Made by a program: the position numbers and the translations under genes. Below the pieces are notes generated by a model that made no database searches, was not told where the DNA came from, and saw only the letters and a program-made list of their open reading frames with translations. 64,000 nt of DNA, taken from JABMMZ01 sp040403495 (lineage in GTDB: Bacteria; Bacteroidota; Bacteroidia; NS11-12g; UBA955). Positions 32,016 through 40,864 of this stretch are shown one piece after another. The stretch covers positions 1-64,000 of the forward strand of contig JBBAKM010000013.1 of the NCBI GenBank assembly GCA_040403495.1, given 5' to 3'. The stretch's first letter is position 1; the number at the start of each line of letters is the position of its first letter.

Positions 32016-32743
32016 ATTTTTTCAATAATAAGTTGTGTATTTTCTTTAATCCTGAAGAGTTTTTGTGCATTTCCCATGTTTACGACTAATTTGATATAAC
32101 CCGATTCAATGAAACAAACACCAGCCTCACCTTCGGGGATTTCTTGAATATTGTTGTATATCAAACCTTTAAGATTGCTGTTGTAATGCTGGACTTTGAT
32201 ATTATATGAATTATAGCCAACAAATCGTGAGAAAGTCTCTTTGTCCAAGTTGAAATAGCAGTTGCCGTGCATGTCAATGTGTATACATTCCGAGATGAGA
32301 TAATCGCCTCTTTCAAACAGCTGTTTTGGTAAGTATTGAACAAATTGAGAAGCTCTGTTAAGGGAGTCAAAATTATTGTTTTTTATCGCCAAATAAGCCT
32401 TGTCGATGGAACCAGCCTCTACGACTCTTAAATTCTCTTTATTGACAGAAGGAAAAATGAGTGAAAGTAAACCATTGTTTGGAACAATGAAATAGTTTAA
32501 TAAATGTTGATAAACAATATAGGTTTTCGCTGCCCCAACTTTTGCTAGTACGATAATGGGTTGATTATCATTGTATTTTAGTTGCTTTATGATAAAAGCA
32601 GCTTCATTTATATTGTTTAATCGTATATTGTGGTAGAAGTCAATAATTTGAGTCTCATTAGATACCGCATATAAATTTTGCTTGAGTAAGCCCAATTGAT
32701 ACGTGTTAGTTTGGTAATCCGATATGATAAAAATTAGACTCAA
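32012..32743 (-). CDS. SAM hydroxide adenosyltransferase-like protein (DUF62), degenerate active site
   Basis: The protein (243 residues from the TTG at 32743) follows the two-domain SAM-dependent halogenase/hydroxide adenosyltransferase layout: SLIFIISDYQTNTYQLGLLKQ (like TTDFG...G.MKG), IIDFYHNIRLNNINEAAFII, YFIVPNNGLLSLIF, and a C-terminal beta domain with FIESGYIKLVVNMGNA. The usual catalytic VDPGVGxxR segment is replaced by VLAKVGAAKT, so the active-site Asp and Arg are missing. A TTG seven codons upstream overlaps the promoter box (32762-32769) and cannot be the start of a transcript made from it. It is divergent from phoH. Confidence 0.75.
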   Translation of the reverse strand: MSLIFIISDYQTNTYQLGLLKQNLYAVSNETQIIDFYHNIRLNNINEAAFIIKQLKYNDNQPIIVLAKVGAAKTYIVYQHLLNYFIVPNNGLLSLIFPSVNKENLRVVEAGSIDKAYLAIKNNNFDSLNRASQFVQYLPKQLFERGDYLISECIHIDMHGNCYFNLDKETFSRFVGYNSYNIKVQHYNSNLKGLIYNNIQEIPEGEAGVCFIESGYIKLVVNMGNAQKLFRIKENTQLIIEKI

Positions 32744-32761
32744 TGTGTTTATATTCGTGTG

Positions 32762-32769
32762 CAAAAATA
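32762..32769 (-). promoter_or_regulatory. -7 promoter box of the DUF62-ABM-CAP operon
   Basis: The minus strand reads TATTTTTG (TAnnTTTG), 18 bases before the TTG start at 32743. It lies in the 64-base region between divergent DUF62 and phoH genes. Confidence 0.55.
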
Positions 32770-32807
32770 TTCAGTATTTAATCAAATTAAAAAAAAGTAT
32801 ATAAACA

Positions 32808-33761
32808 TTGGCTGAAAAAATAGTTTTAATCGAAAATTTTGACCCGCAAGAACTCCATGGGGTCAACAACACCATCCTCAATAAAATTAAATTAATTTTT
32901 CCTAAATTAAAGATTATTGCCCGTGGAAATGAAATAAAAGCCATAGGTGAAGCGCAAGAAGTGGATGATTTTGTCTCTAAAATAGAGGTTTTAATTCAGT
33001 ATATTGAACGCGGAAAAGGCCTTTCTGAATCGGTTTTGAATGAAATTTTGGGCAACCAAGAGGCGGGTGAATCGGGAAATAGTAATCACACTTTTGCAAA
33101 TGATGCACATACTATTTTACATGGCGTAAATGGCAAACCAATAAAAGCAAGAACAGCTAACCAAATTAAGTTAGTGCATGAAATTGATAAAAATGACATC
33201 GTATTTGCCCTTGGTCCCGCCGGAACAGGTAAAACTTATACAGCAGTTGCAGTAGCTGTTAAAGCGCTTAAAAATAAAGAAATAAAAAGGATTATTTTGA
33301 CCCGTCCCGCAGTTGAGGCAGGCGAAAGTTTAGGTTTTTTGCCTGGGGATTTGAAGGAGAAAATCGACCCCTATTTAAGACCTTTGTACGATGCTTTGGA
33401 TGATATGATTCCGGCTGAAAAATTAAAGCAATATTTGGAAAACAGAACCATTGAAGTGGCTCCCTTAGCATTTATGAGAGGAAGAACGTTAGACAATTGT
33501 TTTGTTATTTTAGACGAGGCTCAAAACACCACAGATTCTCAAATCAAAATGTTTTTAACCAGAATGGGTCCGTCTGCCAAAGTTATTATTACAGGTGATA
33601 TGAGTCAAGTGGATTTGCCCGCTAAACAAACATCGGGTTTGTTGAAAGCCACCAAAATACTTGCCAAAATTAAAGGAATTAGTATGGTGTTATTAACCGT
33701 TGAAGATGTTGTAAGGCATCGTTTGGTTAAAGAGATTATTAAAGCTTACGAACAAAACTAA
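32808..33761 (+). CDS. phoH: PhoH family ATPase
   Basis: PhoH-like proteins are cytoplasmic ATPases or RNA helicases tied to phosphate stress and RNA metabolism. The 317-residue protein has an N-terminal KH-like segment (IKLIFPKLKIIARGNEIKAIGE), NQIKLVHEIDKNDIVFALGPAGTGKTYTAV (Walker A at 136-143), RPAVEAGESLGFLPGDL, DPYLRPLYDAL, VILDEAQNTT (Walker B) and MTRMGPSAKVIITGD-type segments. The start is a TTG at 32808; no in-frame ATG exists upstream. The divergent DUF62 neighbour is a common arrangement in Bacteroidota. Confidence 0.93.
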   Translation: MAEKIVLIENFDPQELHGVNNTILNKIKLIFPKLKIIARGNEIKAIGEAQEVDDFVSKIEVLIQYIERGKGLSESVLNEILGNQEAGESGNSNHTFANDAHTILHGVNGKPIKARTANQIKLVHEIDKNDIVFALGPAGTGKTYTAVAVAVKALKNKEIKRIILTRPAVEAGESLGFLPGDLKEKIDPYLRPLYDALDDMIPAEKLKQYLENRTIEVAPLAFMRGRTLDNCFVILDEAQNTTDSQIKMFLTRMGPSAKVIITGDMSQVDLPAKQTSGLLKATKILAKIKGISMVLLTVEDVVRHRLVKEIIKAYEQN

Positions 33762-33790
33762 TGCGTTCTTTAAATAAGTAGATTAATAAA

Positions 33791-33818
33791 ATGAATACCA
33801 GCATTCTATGGTATTCAT
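33791..33818. terminator. Hairpin after phoH
   Basis: A perfect 10-base-pair stem ATGAATACCA/TGGTATTCAT with an 8-base loop lies 29 bases after the phoH stop. It lacks a long T-run, so terminator activity is likely but not certain. Confidence 0.5.
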
Positions 33819-33887
33819 TCTTAATGGAGTGTCTTAAAAATAAATGGGATGTTTATAAAAAAAAATAAATAATAATAGGACTAATAT

Positions 33888-33895
33888 TATTTTTG
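33888..33895 (+). promoter_or_regulatory. -7 promoter box of purC
   Basis: TATTTTTG matches TAnnTTTG and lies 11 bases before the purC ATG at 33907. Confidence 0.55.
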
Positions 33896-33906
33896 TTTTT
33901 AAATCA

Positions 33907-34887
33907 ATGTTAAATTCATCATCAGCTAAAATGGAAAAAGGATTAATGGCAACAAATTTCTTTCTGAAAAACCAAACGAGTTTTTACAGAGGGAAAGTAA
34001 GAGACGTCTATTCAATAGGTAACGAACATCTTGTAATGGTAGCATGCGACAGAATATCAGCATTTGATCATGTATTACCAAGAGCTATCCCACACAAAGG
34101 GGAGGTATTAACACAATTGGCGGCTTATTTTTTGGATGCCACTACGGATATTGTTCCAAATTGGAAAATTTCAACTCCTGATCCTAACGTAACACTAGGA
34201 ATTAAGTGTGAAACTATACCGATTGAAATTGTGGTAAGAGGCTATTTATGTGGCCACGCTTGGCGTATTTATAAAACAGGAGAAAGAATGATATGCGGCG
34301 TTAGAATGCCTGATGGTTTAAAGGAAAATGACAAATTTCCTGAACCTATTATCACTCCTGCAACCAAAAATTCAGAAGGTCACGATGAAGACATCAGCGT
34401 AAATGATATCATAGAAAAGAAAATCACTTCTAAGAAAAACATGGAAGCTATTTGTAAAATTTCTTTGAAATTATACGAAAGAGGTGTTGCAATGGCAGCT
34501 GAACGTGGATTGATTTTGGTGGATACTAAATATGAATTTGGATTGCATAATAAATCAATTATGCTTATTGATGAAGTTCATACACCTGATTCTAGCCGTT
34601 TCTTTTATCTTGATTCATACGATACATTGCAAAAGGCAGGTAAACCTCAAAAACAACTTTCAAAAGAATTTGTAAGAGAATGGTTGATGGAAAATGGATT
34701 CCAAGGATTAGAAGGACAAGTTGTGCCTGATATGACAGATGAGTTTGTAAATAGCGTTACAGAAAGATATACAGAATTGTTTGAAGCAATGACTGGACGT
34801 ACCTTTGTTGAACGTGATTACAATAAGGTTTTAGATACTATCGAAGAAAATATAAACAACGCTATTTCAACAATACAACATTCATGA
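33907..34887 (+). CDS. purC: Phosphoribosylaminoimidazole-succinocarboxamide synthase (PurC)
   Basis: PurC joins aspartate to CAIR in purine synthesis. The 326-residue protein is the longer, yeast-like form. Landmarks are FYRGKVRDVYSIGN, ACDRISAFDHVLPRAIPHKGEVL, ECETIPIEIVVRGY-type CETIPIEIVVRGYLCG, ITPATKNSEGHDEDIS, GLILVDTKYEFGL and the SRFFYLDSYD loop. The stop codon overlaps the ATG of the next gene (ATGA), so an NHL-repeat secreted protein is translated directly after it. Confidence 0.95.
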   Translation: MLNSSSAKMEKGLMATNFFLKNQTSFYRGKVRDVYSIGNEHLVMVACDRISAFDHVLPRAIPHKGEVLTQLAAYFLDATTDIVPNWKISTPDPNVTLGIKCETIPIEIVVRGYLCGHAWRIYKTGERMICGVRMPDGLKENDKFPEPIITPATKNSEGHDEDISVNDIIEKKITSKKNMEAICKISLKLYERGVAMAAERGLILVDTKYEFGLHNKSIMLIDEVHTPDSSRFFYLDSYDTLQKAGKPQKQLSKEFVREWLMENGFQGLEGQVVPDMTDEFVNSVTERYTELFEAMTGRTFVERDYNKVLDTIEENINNAISTIQHS

Positions 34888-36740
34888 GGTTATTATTCTT
34901 GTGTTTAACATTGCTATTTATAGTCAATGTTAACAACACGAATGCTCAAACAGTTAGTACACATTCGGGCATTCATTACATAGGTAGTGGTAATTACACA
35001 GGCTACCGAAACAATATCAAAGATTCTGTATATTTTTCAGCGCCAATGGGCATTGCTGTAGATACTACAGGAAGGGTTTATGTGTCTAATGAACACAACA
35101 TTTTTTGGTTGAATGGTAACACTGCCTATTTGGCTGCAGGTTATAGTTTAGACCCAACCACTGCTGGAGCTGCTGATAGTAAAGATTTTGCAGGAAGTGT
35201 CGCCCGTTTTGCCCGTCCTGCAGGTTTGGCTGTCAACCCATCAACTAATGAGTTAATTGTAGCCGATTTGGAAAATAATCAAATCAGAAAGGTTGAAAAA
35301 TTTATCAATTTGTCAACCCAACAACAGGTAAATACGCTTGCAGGTGTTCGTTATTTTTCGGGGGCCAACCATGCCGATGGCGCAACAAGCACTTCTCGTT
35401 TTTCTGGTCCCGCAGATGTTGCTGTGGCAAGTAATGGCGATATTTATGTGGCTGACAGAAACAACCATTGCATTCGTAAAATTGTAGGAAATACCGTTAC
35501 TACTATTGCTGGTAAAGCTGGTGTTTCTGGAAAGACCAATGGAAATGGAACAAATGCAAGATTTGCTGCACCATACGCTGTGTTTTTAGACGGAAACTCA
35601 CTTTTAGTTGCTGATTATGGTAACAGTGCCATCCGAAAAATCAATTTATCAACCAATGATGTAACAGATTTTATTACTTCAGGCTTGTTTGGTCCTAAAG
35701 ACATTTGTAAAGTTGGAAATGCCTACTTCATCGCTGAAGCCCTTTGTATTAAAAAGTTTGAAAGTAGTGTTTTGAGCCTTTATGTGGGCAATGCCAATGT
35801 TAATGGTTACATCAATGACGCCGGAACTGCTGCCCGATTCGAAGATATTTCTTCTATCGTTTATCACCCTAAACAAAATCTAATTTATGTGGTGGATATG
35901 GGCAATAATGTTGTAAGAACGGTGAGCCCAAATTTAAAACCAATTGCAAATTTTACAGCCTCTACAACCAGTGCAACTCGTGGACAAACTATCATTTTGT
36001 CAAGCACTTCAACCAATATTCCAACTGCTTTTAAATGGTCTATAAACCCATCTTCAACATACACTTTACTCAATAACTCAACTTTAAATGACAGTATTGT
36101 CTATATCTCATTTGGACAAACTGGAACATATACTGTGAAATTATTAGTTTCAAATAGTTCTGGTTCTGACTCATTAACTAAAAATAATTATTTAGCGATC
36201 AGTTCTGTTACCGCTATCCCCGTGGCTAACTTCTCAGTAAGTAAGTCTTCACCCGCATTAAATGAAACCATTGATTTGATTGACTTGTCAGCAAATGGTC
36301 CCACTTCATGGAAATGGGTCATTACTCCTGCAACCTACCAATGGATGAACGGTACTGACTCTTCCTCTCAATTCCCAAAAGTGAAATTTACAGCAGATGG
36401 TCAGTACACTATCGCTTTGTCTGCAACCAATGTTCAAGGCACACACTCTGTGCAAAAACCCAATATTGTAACAGTAGCGCCTTCGAATGTTAATGCAATC
36501 AATAAGTCGATTTTTACACGTATTTATCCAAATCCTAGTTCTGATAATGTAACTGTAATAAGCAACGAAACGATAAACTACATTGCGATTTATAATTTAA
36601 AAGGTCAATTACTATTTGAAGAATTTTCAAACACGAATTTGATCAATATCAATGTAGCAGAATTGGAAAATGGGTATTACTATGCCGTTTTAAAAACTCA
36701 AAATGGTATTGTTACTCATAAGTTATCAGTGCAACATTAA
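34884..36740 (+). CDS. NHL-repeat and PKD-domain surface protein with T9SS sorting signal
   Basis: The 618-residue secreted protein has a signal peptide ending near NTNAQ. At least four NHL-type propeller blades are visible, each with an ARF/SRF motif followed by a strand ending in VAD/VVD and IRK (for example RFSGPADVAVASNGDIYVAD). Two PKD-like domains follow (about 350-435 and 440-530; WSINPSSTY and WVITPATYQ). The C terminus (IYPNPSSDNVTVI...YNLKGQLLFEE...LENGYYYAVLK) is a T9SS type A sorting domain. Function is unknown, probably adhesion or binding. It shares ATGA with purC, an odd partner for a surface protein. Confidence 0.87.
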   Translation: MRLLFLCLTLLFIVNVNNTNAQTVSTHSGIHYIGSGNYTGYRNNIKDSVYFSAPMGIAVDTTGRVYVSNEHNIFWLNGNTAYLAAGYSLDPTTAGAADSKDFAGSVARFARPAGLAVNPSTNELIVADLENNQIRKVEKFINLSTQQQVNTLAGVRYFSGANHADGATSTSRFSGPADVAVASNGDIYVADRNNHCIRKIVGNTVTTIAGKAGVSGKTNGNGTNARFAAPYAVFLDGNSLLVADYGNSAIRKINLSTNDVTDFITSGLFGPKDICKVGNAYFIAEALCIKKFESSVLSLYVGNANVNGYINDAGTAARFEDISSIVYHPKQNLIYVVDMGNNVVRTVSPNLKPIANFTASTTSATRGQTIILSSTSTNIPTAFKWSINPSSTYTLLNNSTLNDSIVYISFGQTGTYTVKLLVSNSSGSDSLTKNNYLAISSVTAIPVANFSVSKSSPALNETIDLIDLSANGPTSWKWVITPATYQWMNGTDSSSQFPKVKFTADGQYTIALSATNVQGTHSVQKPNIVTVAPSNVNAINKSIFTRIYPNPSSDNVTVISNETINYIAIYNLKGQLLFEEFSNTNLININVAELENGYYYAVLKTQNGIVTHKLSVQH

Positions 36741-36764
36741 TAGATTTATAAACTAAAACACACT

Positions 36765-38450
36765 TTGAATCAAACAAAAGCACTAGCTGTTTTAAAATCA
36801 GGAAAAAACGTTTTTTTAACAGGTTCTGCAGGGGCAGGAAAAACCTATGTACTTAATCAATACATTCAGTATTTAAAAGAACATAAAGTGCCTGTTGCTA
36901 TTACGGCATCTACAGGAATTGCCGCAACTCACATGAACGGAATGACGATTCATGCTTGGTCTGGCATTGGGGTTAAAGATTACTTAAATGAAGCCGATTT
37001 GATGAGTTTAAGTAACCGCAAATATTTAAGAGACAAAATGGAAGCTGTCAAAGTATTAATTATTGATGAAATATCAATGTTACACAAGCGACAGTTGGAT
37101 TTGGTTAACAAAGTATTGAAGTTTTTTAAATCTAACGAGTTGCCATTTGGTGGGATTCAAGTAATATTGGCAGGTGATTTTTTTCAGTTGCCTCCCGTGG
37201 GTTCTGATGCTGAACCCAATAAAGAAAAATTCGCTTTTATGTCGGAAGCGTGGAAAGAAACGCAATTTCAATGTTGTTACTTAACTGAACAATTTAGGCA
37301 ATCTGACAATCAGTTGAATGAAATTCTGAACGAAATTAGGTCAGGTTTTGTTTCAGACGATAGTATCGACTTGCTCAATCAAGCCTTAATTAACAAAAGT
37401 GCTTCTTCATTTCCAACGAAATTATATACCCATAATTTTGATGTTGACAAAGAGAATAGGTCGCAATTAGCGGCATTATTCAGTGAAACTAAATTGTTTA
37501 CAGCAACTAGCAAAGGTTCTGATAATTTGGTGGAAATGCTCAAAAAATCGGTTCTTACAGATGAAGAACTTAAGCTGAAAATTGGTTCAAAAGTGATGTT
37601 TATTAAAAACAATTATGACAAGAACTACATGAACGGCACTTTGGGAGAAGTTACAGGATACAGTGACAATGGATTTCCTTTGGTTAAAGTTACGTCAGGA
37701 GAAGTTATAGAAGCGGAACCTGAGGAATGGAAAATTGAAGATGAAAAAGGAAAAACTTTAGCACTGTTTAATCAAGTGCCTTTGCGCTTGGCATGGGCTA
37801 TTACAGTTCATAAAAGTCAAGGAATGACCTTGGATGCTGCTGAGATTGACTTAAGAAAAACCTTTGAAAAAGGACAAGGCTATGTGGCTTTAAGTAGATT
37901 GAAAACACTTGAAAGTTTGGTGCTTTTAGGGTTTAATGAGACTGCAATAATGGTGGATGAGTTGGCTTTAAGGGCAGATGCAAGGTTTCGTGAATTGTCA
38001 GGGATGTTAGATGATAACACCAATTTGGAAGAACTCGAAAAGCAATTTGTTCCTTTTATTGACCGTAGTGGAGGTATTTCCGACTTGAACGAGTTAAAGA
38101 AAATAAAAGCCAAAGAGAAGTTTAAACAATCTAAAAAAACAACTTACCAAATAACCGCTGAATTGATTGAAAATGGTTTAGATTTGAATCAAATAGCAGA
38201 AGAACGAGGTCTCAGCGTGGATTCAATAATAGGACATTTAGTAAAACTGAGTGAAACACAACCTGAAATTTCTTTAGAACGTTTCAGACCAGATCCTTTT
38301 ATGTTGTTAGAAATAAAAGAAGCCGTAGATTTGTTGGCTCAAAAAGGACAAATCAATAAACAAAAAATACAATTAGCCCCATTGTATAGCCATTTCAAAA
38401 ATAAATGGAGTTACGGGGATATCAAACTTGCCTTATTATATATCAATTAA
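36765..38450 (+). CDS. Pif1/RecD-like helicase with C-terminal HTH domain
   Basis: This 561-residue superfamily 1B helicase has Walker A GSAGAGKT (20-27), ITASTGIAATHMNGMTIHAW (motif Ia), LIIDEISML (Walker B), LAGDFFQLPPV (motif III), LTEQFRQ (motif IV) and WAITVHKSQGMTLD (motif V/VI), followed by YVALSRL. The C terminus adds a helix-turn-helix unit (TYQITAELIENGLDLNQIAE, SVDSIIGHLVKL) of the type found after RecQ and bacterial Pif1 helicases. It probably unwinds G4 or replication-stress DNA. The start is a TTG at 36765, 24 bases after the NHL gene. Confidence 0.9.
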   Translation: MNQTKALAVLKSGKNVFLTGSAGAGKTYVLNQYIQYLKEHKVPVAITASTGIAATHMNGMTIHAWSGIGVKDYLNEADLMSLSNRKYLRDKMEAVKVLIIDEISMLHKRQLDLVNKVLKFFKSNELPFGGIQVILAGDFFQLPPVGSDAEPNKEKFAFMSEAWKETQFQCCYLTEQFRQSDNQLNEILNEIRSGFVSDDSIDLLNQALINKSASSFPTKLYTHNFDVDKENRSQLAALFSETKLFTATSKGSDNLVEMLKKSVLTDEELKLKIGSKVMFIKNNYDKNYMNGTLGEVTGYSDNGFPLVKVTSGEVIEAEPEEWKIEDEKGKTLALFNQVPLRLAWAITVHKSQGMTLDAAEIDLRKTFEKGQGYVALSRLKTLESLVLLGFNETAIMVDELALRADARFRELSGMLDDNTNLEELEKQFVPFIDRSGGISDLNELKKIKAKEKFKQSKKTTYQITAELIENGLDLNQIAEERGLSVDSIIGHLVKLSETQPEISLERFRPDPFMLLEIKEAVDLLAQKGQINKQKIQLAPLYSHFKNKWSYGDIKLALLYIN

Positions 38451-38465
38451 TACCAACTTAAATTT

Positions 38466-39176
38466 ATGTTAGAAATTATAGTACCACTTGCCACCTTAAT
38501 CTCATTAGAGGTTATCTTAGGGATTGACAACATCATTTTCATTTCAATTTTATCGGATAAATTACCCAAAGAACAACGTCCCAAACTTAGAAAATTAGGT
38601 ATTTTTCTTGCCATGTTCTTGCGTCTAGCTTTGTTAGCTGTTGTTGCATGGATAATGAAACTTGATAAGCCGTTATTTACGGTACTTGAAAATCAAATAT
38701 CGGGTAAAGATATTATTTTATTAGTAGGAGGGACTTTCTTGCTTTATAAAAGTACGGTTGAAATTTACCACAAAACAGAACATGCTGAGGAAGCAAAAAA
38801 AGACAGTAAACCTGCTGTGTTTCGCGATTTATTGATACAAATACTTTTGCTCGACATGGTTTTTTCAATCGATTCAATTATAACAGCAGTTGGATTGGTT
38901 AAAGAATTATGGATTATGTACACAGCGGTTGTAGTGTCTGTAATTATTATGTTTTTTGCTGCCAAACCAATTAGTAACTTTATCTCCAAGCACCCTTCAT
39001 TTAAAGTTTTGGCATTGTCATTTTTATTGATGATTGGTTTAACCCTAATTGCCGAAGGTTTGGAAGTGCATGTACCAAAAGGATATGTTTATTTTGCGAT
39101 GTTCTTTTCGTTTTTAGTGAATGTTATTCAATTGAAAACAACTCCAAAATCTAAAGAAAGTCCAGTTAAGGAGTAA
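38466..39176 (+). CDS. TerC family integral membrane protein
   Basis: The 236-residue protein has about seven membrane helices and the TerC signature LEVILGIDNIIFISIL near the N terminus, plus the related acidic motif LLDMVFSIDSIITAVG in the middle. TerC/Alx proteins are linked to tellurite resistance and, more recently, to manganese export. It starts 15 bases after the helicase, likely in the same transcript, and overlaps the convergent pentapeptide gene by 11 bases. Confidence 0.92.
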   Translation: MLEIIVPLATLISLEVILGIDNIIFISILSDKLPKEQRPKLRKLGIFLAMFLRLALLAVVAWIMKLDKPLFTVLENQISGKDIILLVGGTFLLYKSTVEIYHKTEHAEEAKKDSKPAVFRDLLIQILLLDMVFSIDSIITAVGLVKELWIMYTAVVVSVIIMFFAAKPISNFISKHPSFKVLALSFLLMIGLTLIAEGLEVHVPKGYVYFAMFFSFLVNVIQLKTTPKSKESPVKE

Positions 39177-39729
39177 TAATTATTCCTAAGTTTTGTACCA
39201 ATCCTATCAAATTGTCTCTTGTAAACTTAGCTCTCCTTACTTTATTAGTTGTAGGATTGATGTTGAAATTTAAGGCATTTGTAAAATCGTTTTTTTCTAA
39301 ATTTGTTTGGTCAAACTGAGCGTTACTTAGGTCGCAATTATCAAATATTGAACCTGTTAAATCGGCTGAAGTGAAATCTACTTCAACCATAGAACATTCA
39401 TTAAACATTGTGTTTTTGGCTTTTATTTTGTAAAAAGAGGAGTGATTGAGAATGCATTTTTTGAAAATCATGGAAGTGCCAAACTCCTGACATTGTTCAA
39501 ATCTTAATCCAAGAAGTTTACATTCATTGAATTCTATGTTTCTAAAACTTGAGTTTACAAGTTGTACTAGACTAAAATTACAATGGCTAAATTGACAGTC
39601 GAAAAAACGATAATTGTTAAGGGAGTAGTTGCTAAAATCAATTAATTGAAAATGGCAGTTTTCAAATTCTGCTGCTTGAACTGAGGGCAAAGAATCTAAA
39701 TGGTAAGTTTGGTCAATATATAATTCCAT
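39166..39729 (-). CDS. Pentapeptide repeat protein (Qnr/McbG-like)
   Basis: The 187-residue protein is built from A(D/N)LxF-type five-residue repeats, visible from about residue 20 to 150 (for example ADLTGSIFDNCDLSNAQF). They give a right-handed quadrilateral beta helix that mimics DNA. The C-terminal tail (KVRRAKFTRDNLIGLVQNL) resembles that of chromosomal Qnr/McbG-like proteins that protect gyrase, but that activity is only inferred. It is probably co-transcribed with the small membrane protein gene upstream (23 bases apart). Confidence 0.85.
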   Translation of the reverse strand: MELYIDQTYHLDSLPSVQAAEFENCHFQLIDFSNYSLNNYRFFDCQFSHCNFSLVQLVNSSFRNIEFNECKLLGLRFEQCQEFGTSMIFKKCILNHSSFYKIKAKNTMFNECSMVEVDFTSADLTGSIFDNCDLSNAQFDQTNLEKNDFTNALNFNINPTTNKVRRAKFTRDNLIGLVQNLGIIITP

Positions 39730-39752
39730 GTTAGCTGTATAAAACGAGTTAA

Positions 39753-40079
39753 CTATATTATTTCAGTGCCAATATAAAGACAGGTATAATAAAAAACCAA
39801 AGAAACCAGAGCCCACAGTAAAAGGAAAACTTCTTTTTTGATAGGATTAAACCAGCTTTCTTTTCGTCTTGTTTTGTAAATAGAATAAATGAGTAATACA
39901 AAAGACAATGGAGCAATAAAAAAAATAGTAGTCACCGCGGATATAAGGTAAAAGTAACCAATGACAGGAGCAAAAGAAATAAAGAGAAGAGCTAATCCAA
40001 TAAGGCCATTAGAGAAAATAGTAATCCTTAAGATTTGTCTAATTATTTTTTTAAAAAAGGTTGCAGTTTCTAGATTCAT
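39753..40079 (-). CDS. Small membrane protein of unknown function
   Basis: The 108-residue protein has three predicted membrane helices (about 17-35, 38-65 and 85-105) and a basic loop KTRRKESWFNPIKKE between the last two. I do not recognise a family. It precedes the pentapeptide gene by 23 bases on the minus strand. The 358 bases upstream contain no gene. Confidence 0.65.
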   Translation of the reverse strand: MNLETATFFKKIIRQILRITIFSNGLIGLALLFISFAPVIGYFYLISAVTTIFFIAPLSFVLLIYSIYKTRRKESWFNPIKKEVFLLLWALVSLVFYYTCLYIGTEII

Positions 40080-40437
40080 ATTGACAAAGTGGCAATCTAA
40101 TTGTTTTTTTATTAAAACTCATGTTTTTTGATTTTTAATTATTTGTTAAAACTCATACAATAATGCCAAAAAAATAACAAATCCATTCAACATTGATTAT
40201 CGAAACAAAAACATTCTTTTTGCTATAACTTATGAAAAATAAGGTTTGAATATTTAGTGGTTTCATTAAATGATAGCATCTCTTTTAAGTGTTATTCTTT
40301 TTTTAGAAAAAACTATAAAATGTATTGTAATAAGAGTTGTTAAATGTATTGTTTCTTCCGCCACCCTCAAATAACCAAAAGCCTACAGGTTTTTTATTTT
40401 CTGTAGGCTTTTGGTTAACCCTGTTTGATAAGGATAG
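40080..40437. other. Non-coding stretch with a long hairpin
   Basis: No gene is seen. The stretch is strongly AT-rich. Its only clear structure is a 16-base-pair perfect hairpin at 40373-40416. No recognisable promoter box was found for the small membrane protein gene. Confidence 0.6.
40373..40416. terminator. Long perfect hairpin, probable terminator
   Basis: AACCAAAAGCCTACAG pairs perfectly with CTGTAGGCTTTTGGTT (16 base pairs, 12-base loop). It lies 21 bases after the minus-strand lipoprotein gene's stop and could end its transcript. The stem itself supplies the T-rich stretch. Confidence 0.65.
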
Positions 40438-40842
40438 TTATTGCTTAATTAAGTGAATCTCTCTTTTACTAGATCTAAATATGAATACAAACCACATCTC
40501 ATTGTTTGTTAATCTTCTAATTTTACATGATGTAGAATATCCAAATTCTGTATCTGTCAAAAATATTAACTCTCTTTTAATGTCAAAAGACCATGTGCCA
40601 ATTTCATTGTATGTTGCTGCTTGATATTCGTAATTGCCATCCTTTTTAAATATCCATTTAATGTTCTTTTCATCGGGAGTTAAGGGGGTATCTTCGTCAT
40701 TAATAAATAATTTTTCCATTTTCCATTCTCCAACTACTCGGGCTTTTTTTGTTCTTAATGATATTCCCGGACCTTCTTCATACTTTTTGCAAGAACTGAA
40801 AATTAAAGTCAAACAAATTAAGGTAAATAATGATTTTTTCAT
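40438..40842 (-). CDS. Small lipoprotein, lipocalin-like
   Basis: The 134-residue product starts at MKKSLFTLICL (40842), which gives a lipoprotein signal with lipobox IFSSC (Cys about residue 17). The mature part has the layout of small Bacteroidota lipocalin-like lipoproteins: VVGEWKMEKLFIND, IKWIFKKDGNYEY, GTWSFDIKRELIFL. No specific family could be named with certainty. A -7 box lies at 40865-40872 and a long hairpin follows, so it is likely transcribed alone. Confidence 0.72.
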   Translation of the reverse strand: MKKSLFTLICLTLIFSSCKKYEEGPGISLRTKKARVVGEWKMEKLFINDEDTPLTPDEKNIKWIFKKDGNYEYQAATYNEIGTWSFDIKRELIFLTDTEFGYSTSCKIRRLTNNEMWFVFIFRSSKREIHLIKQ

Positions 40843-40864
40843 AATAATAGTTGTGTATATAAAC

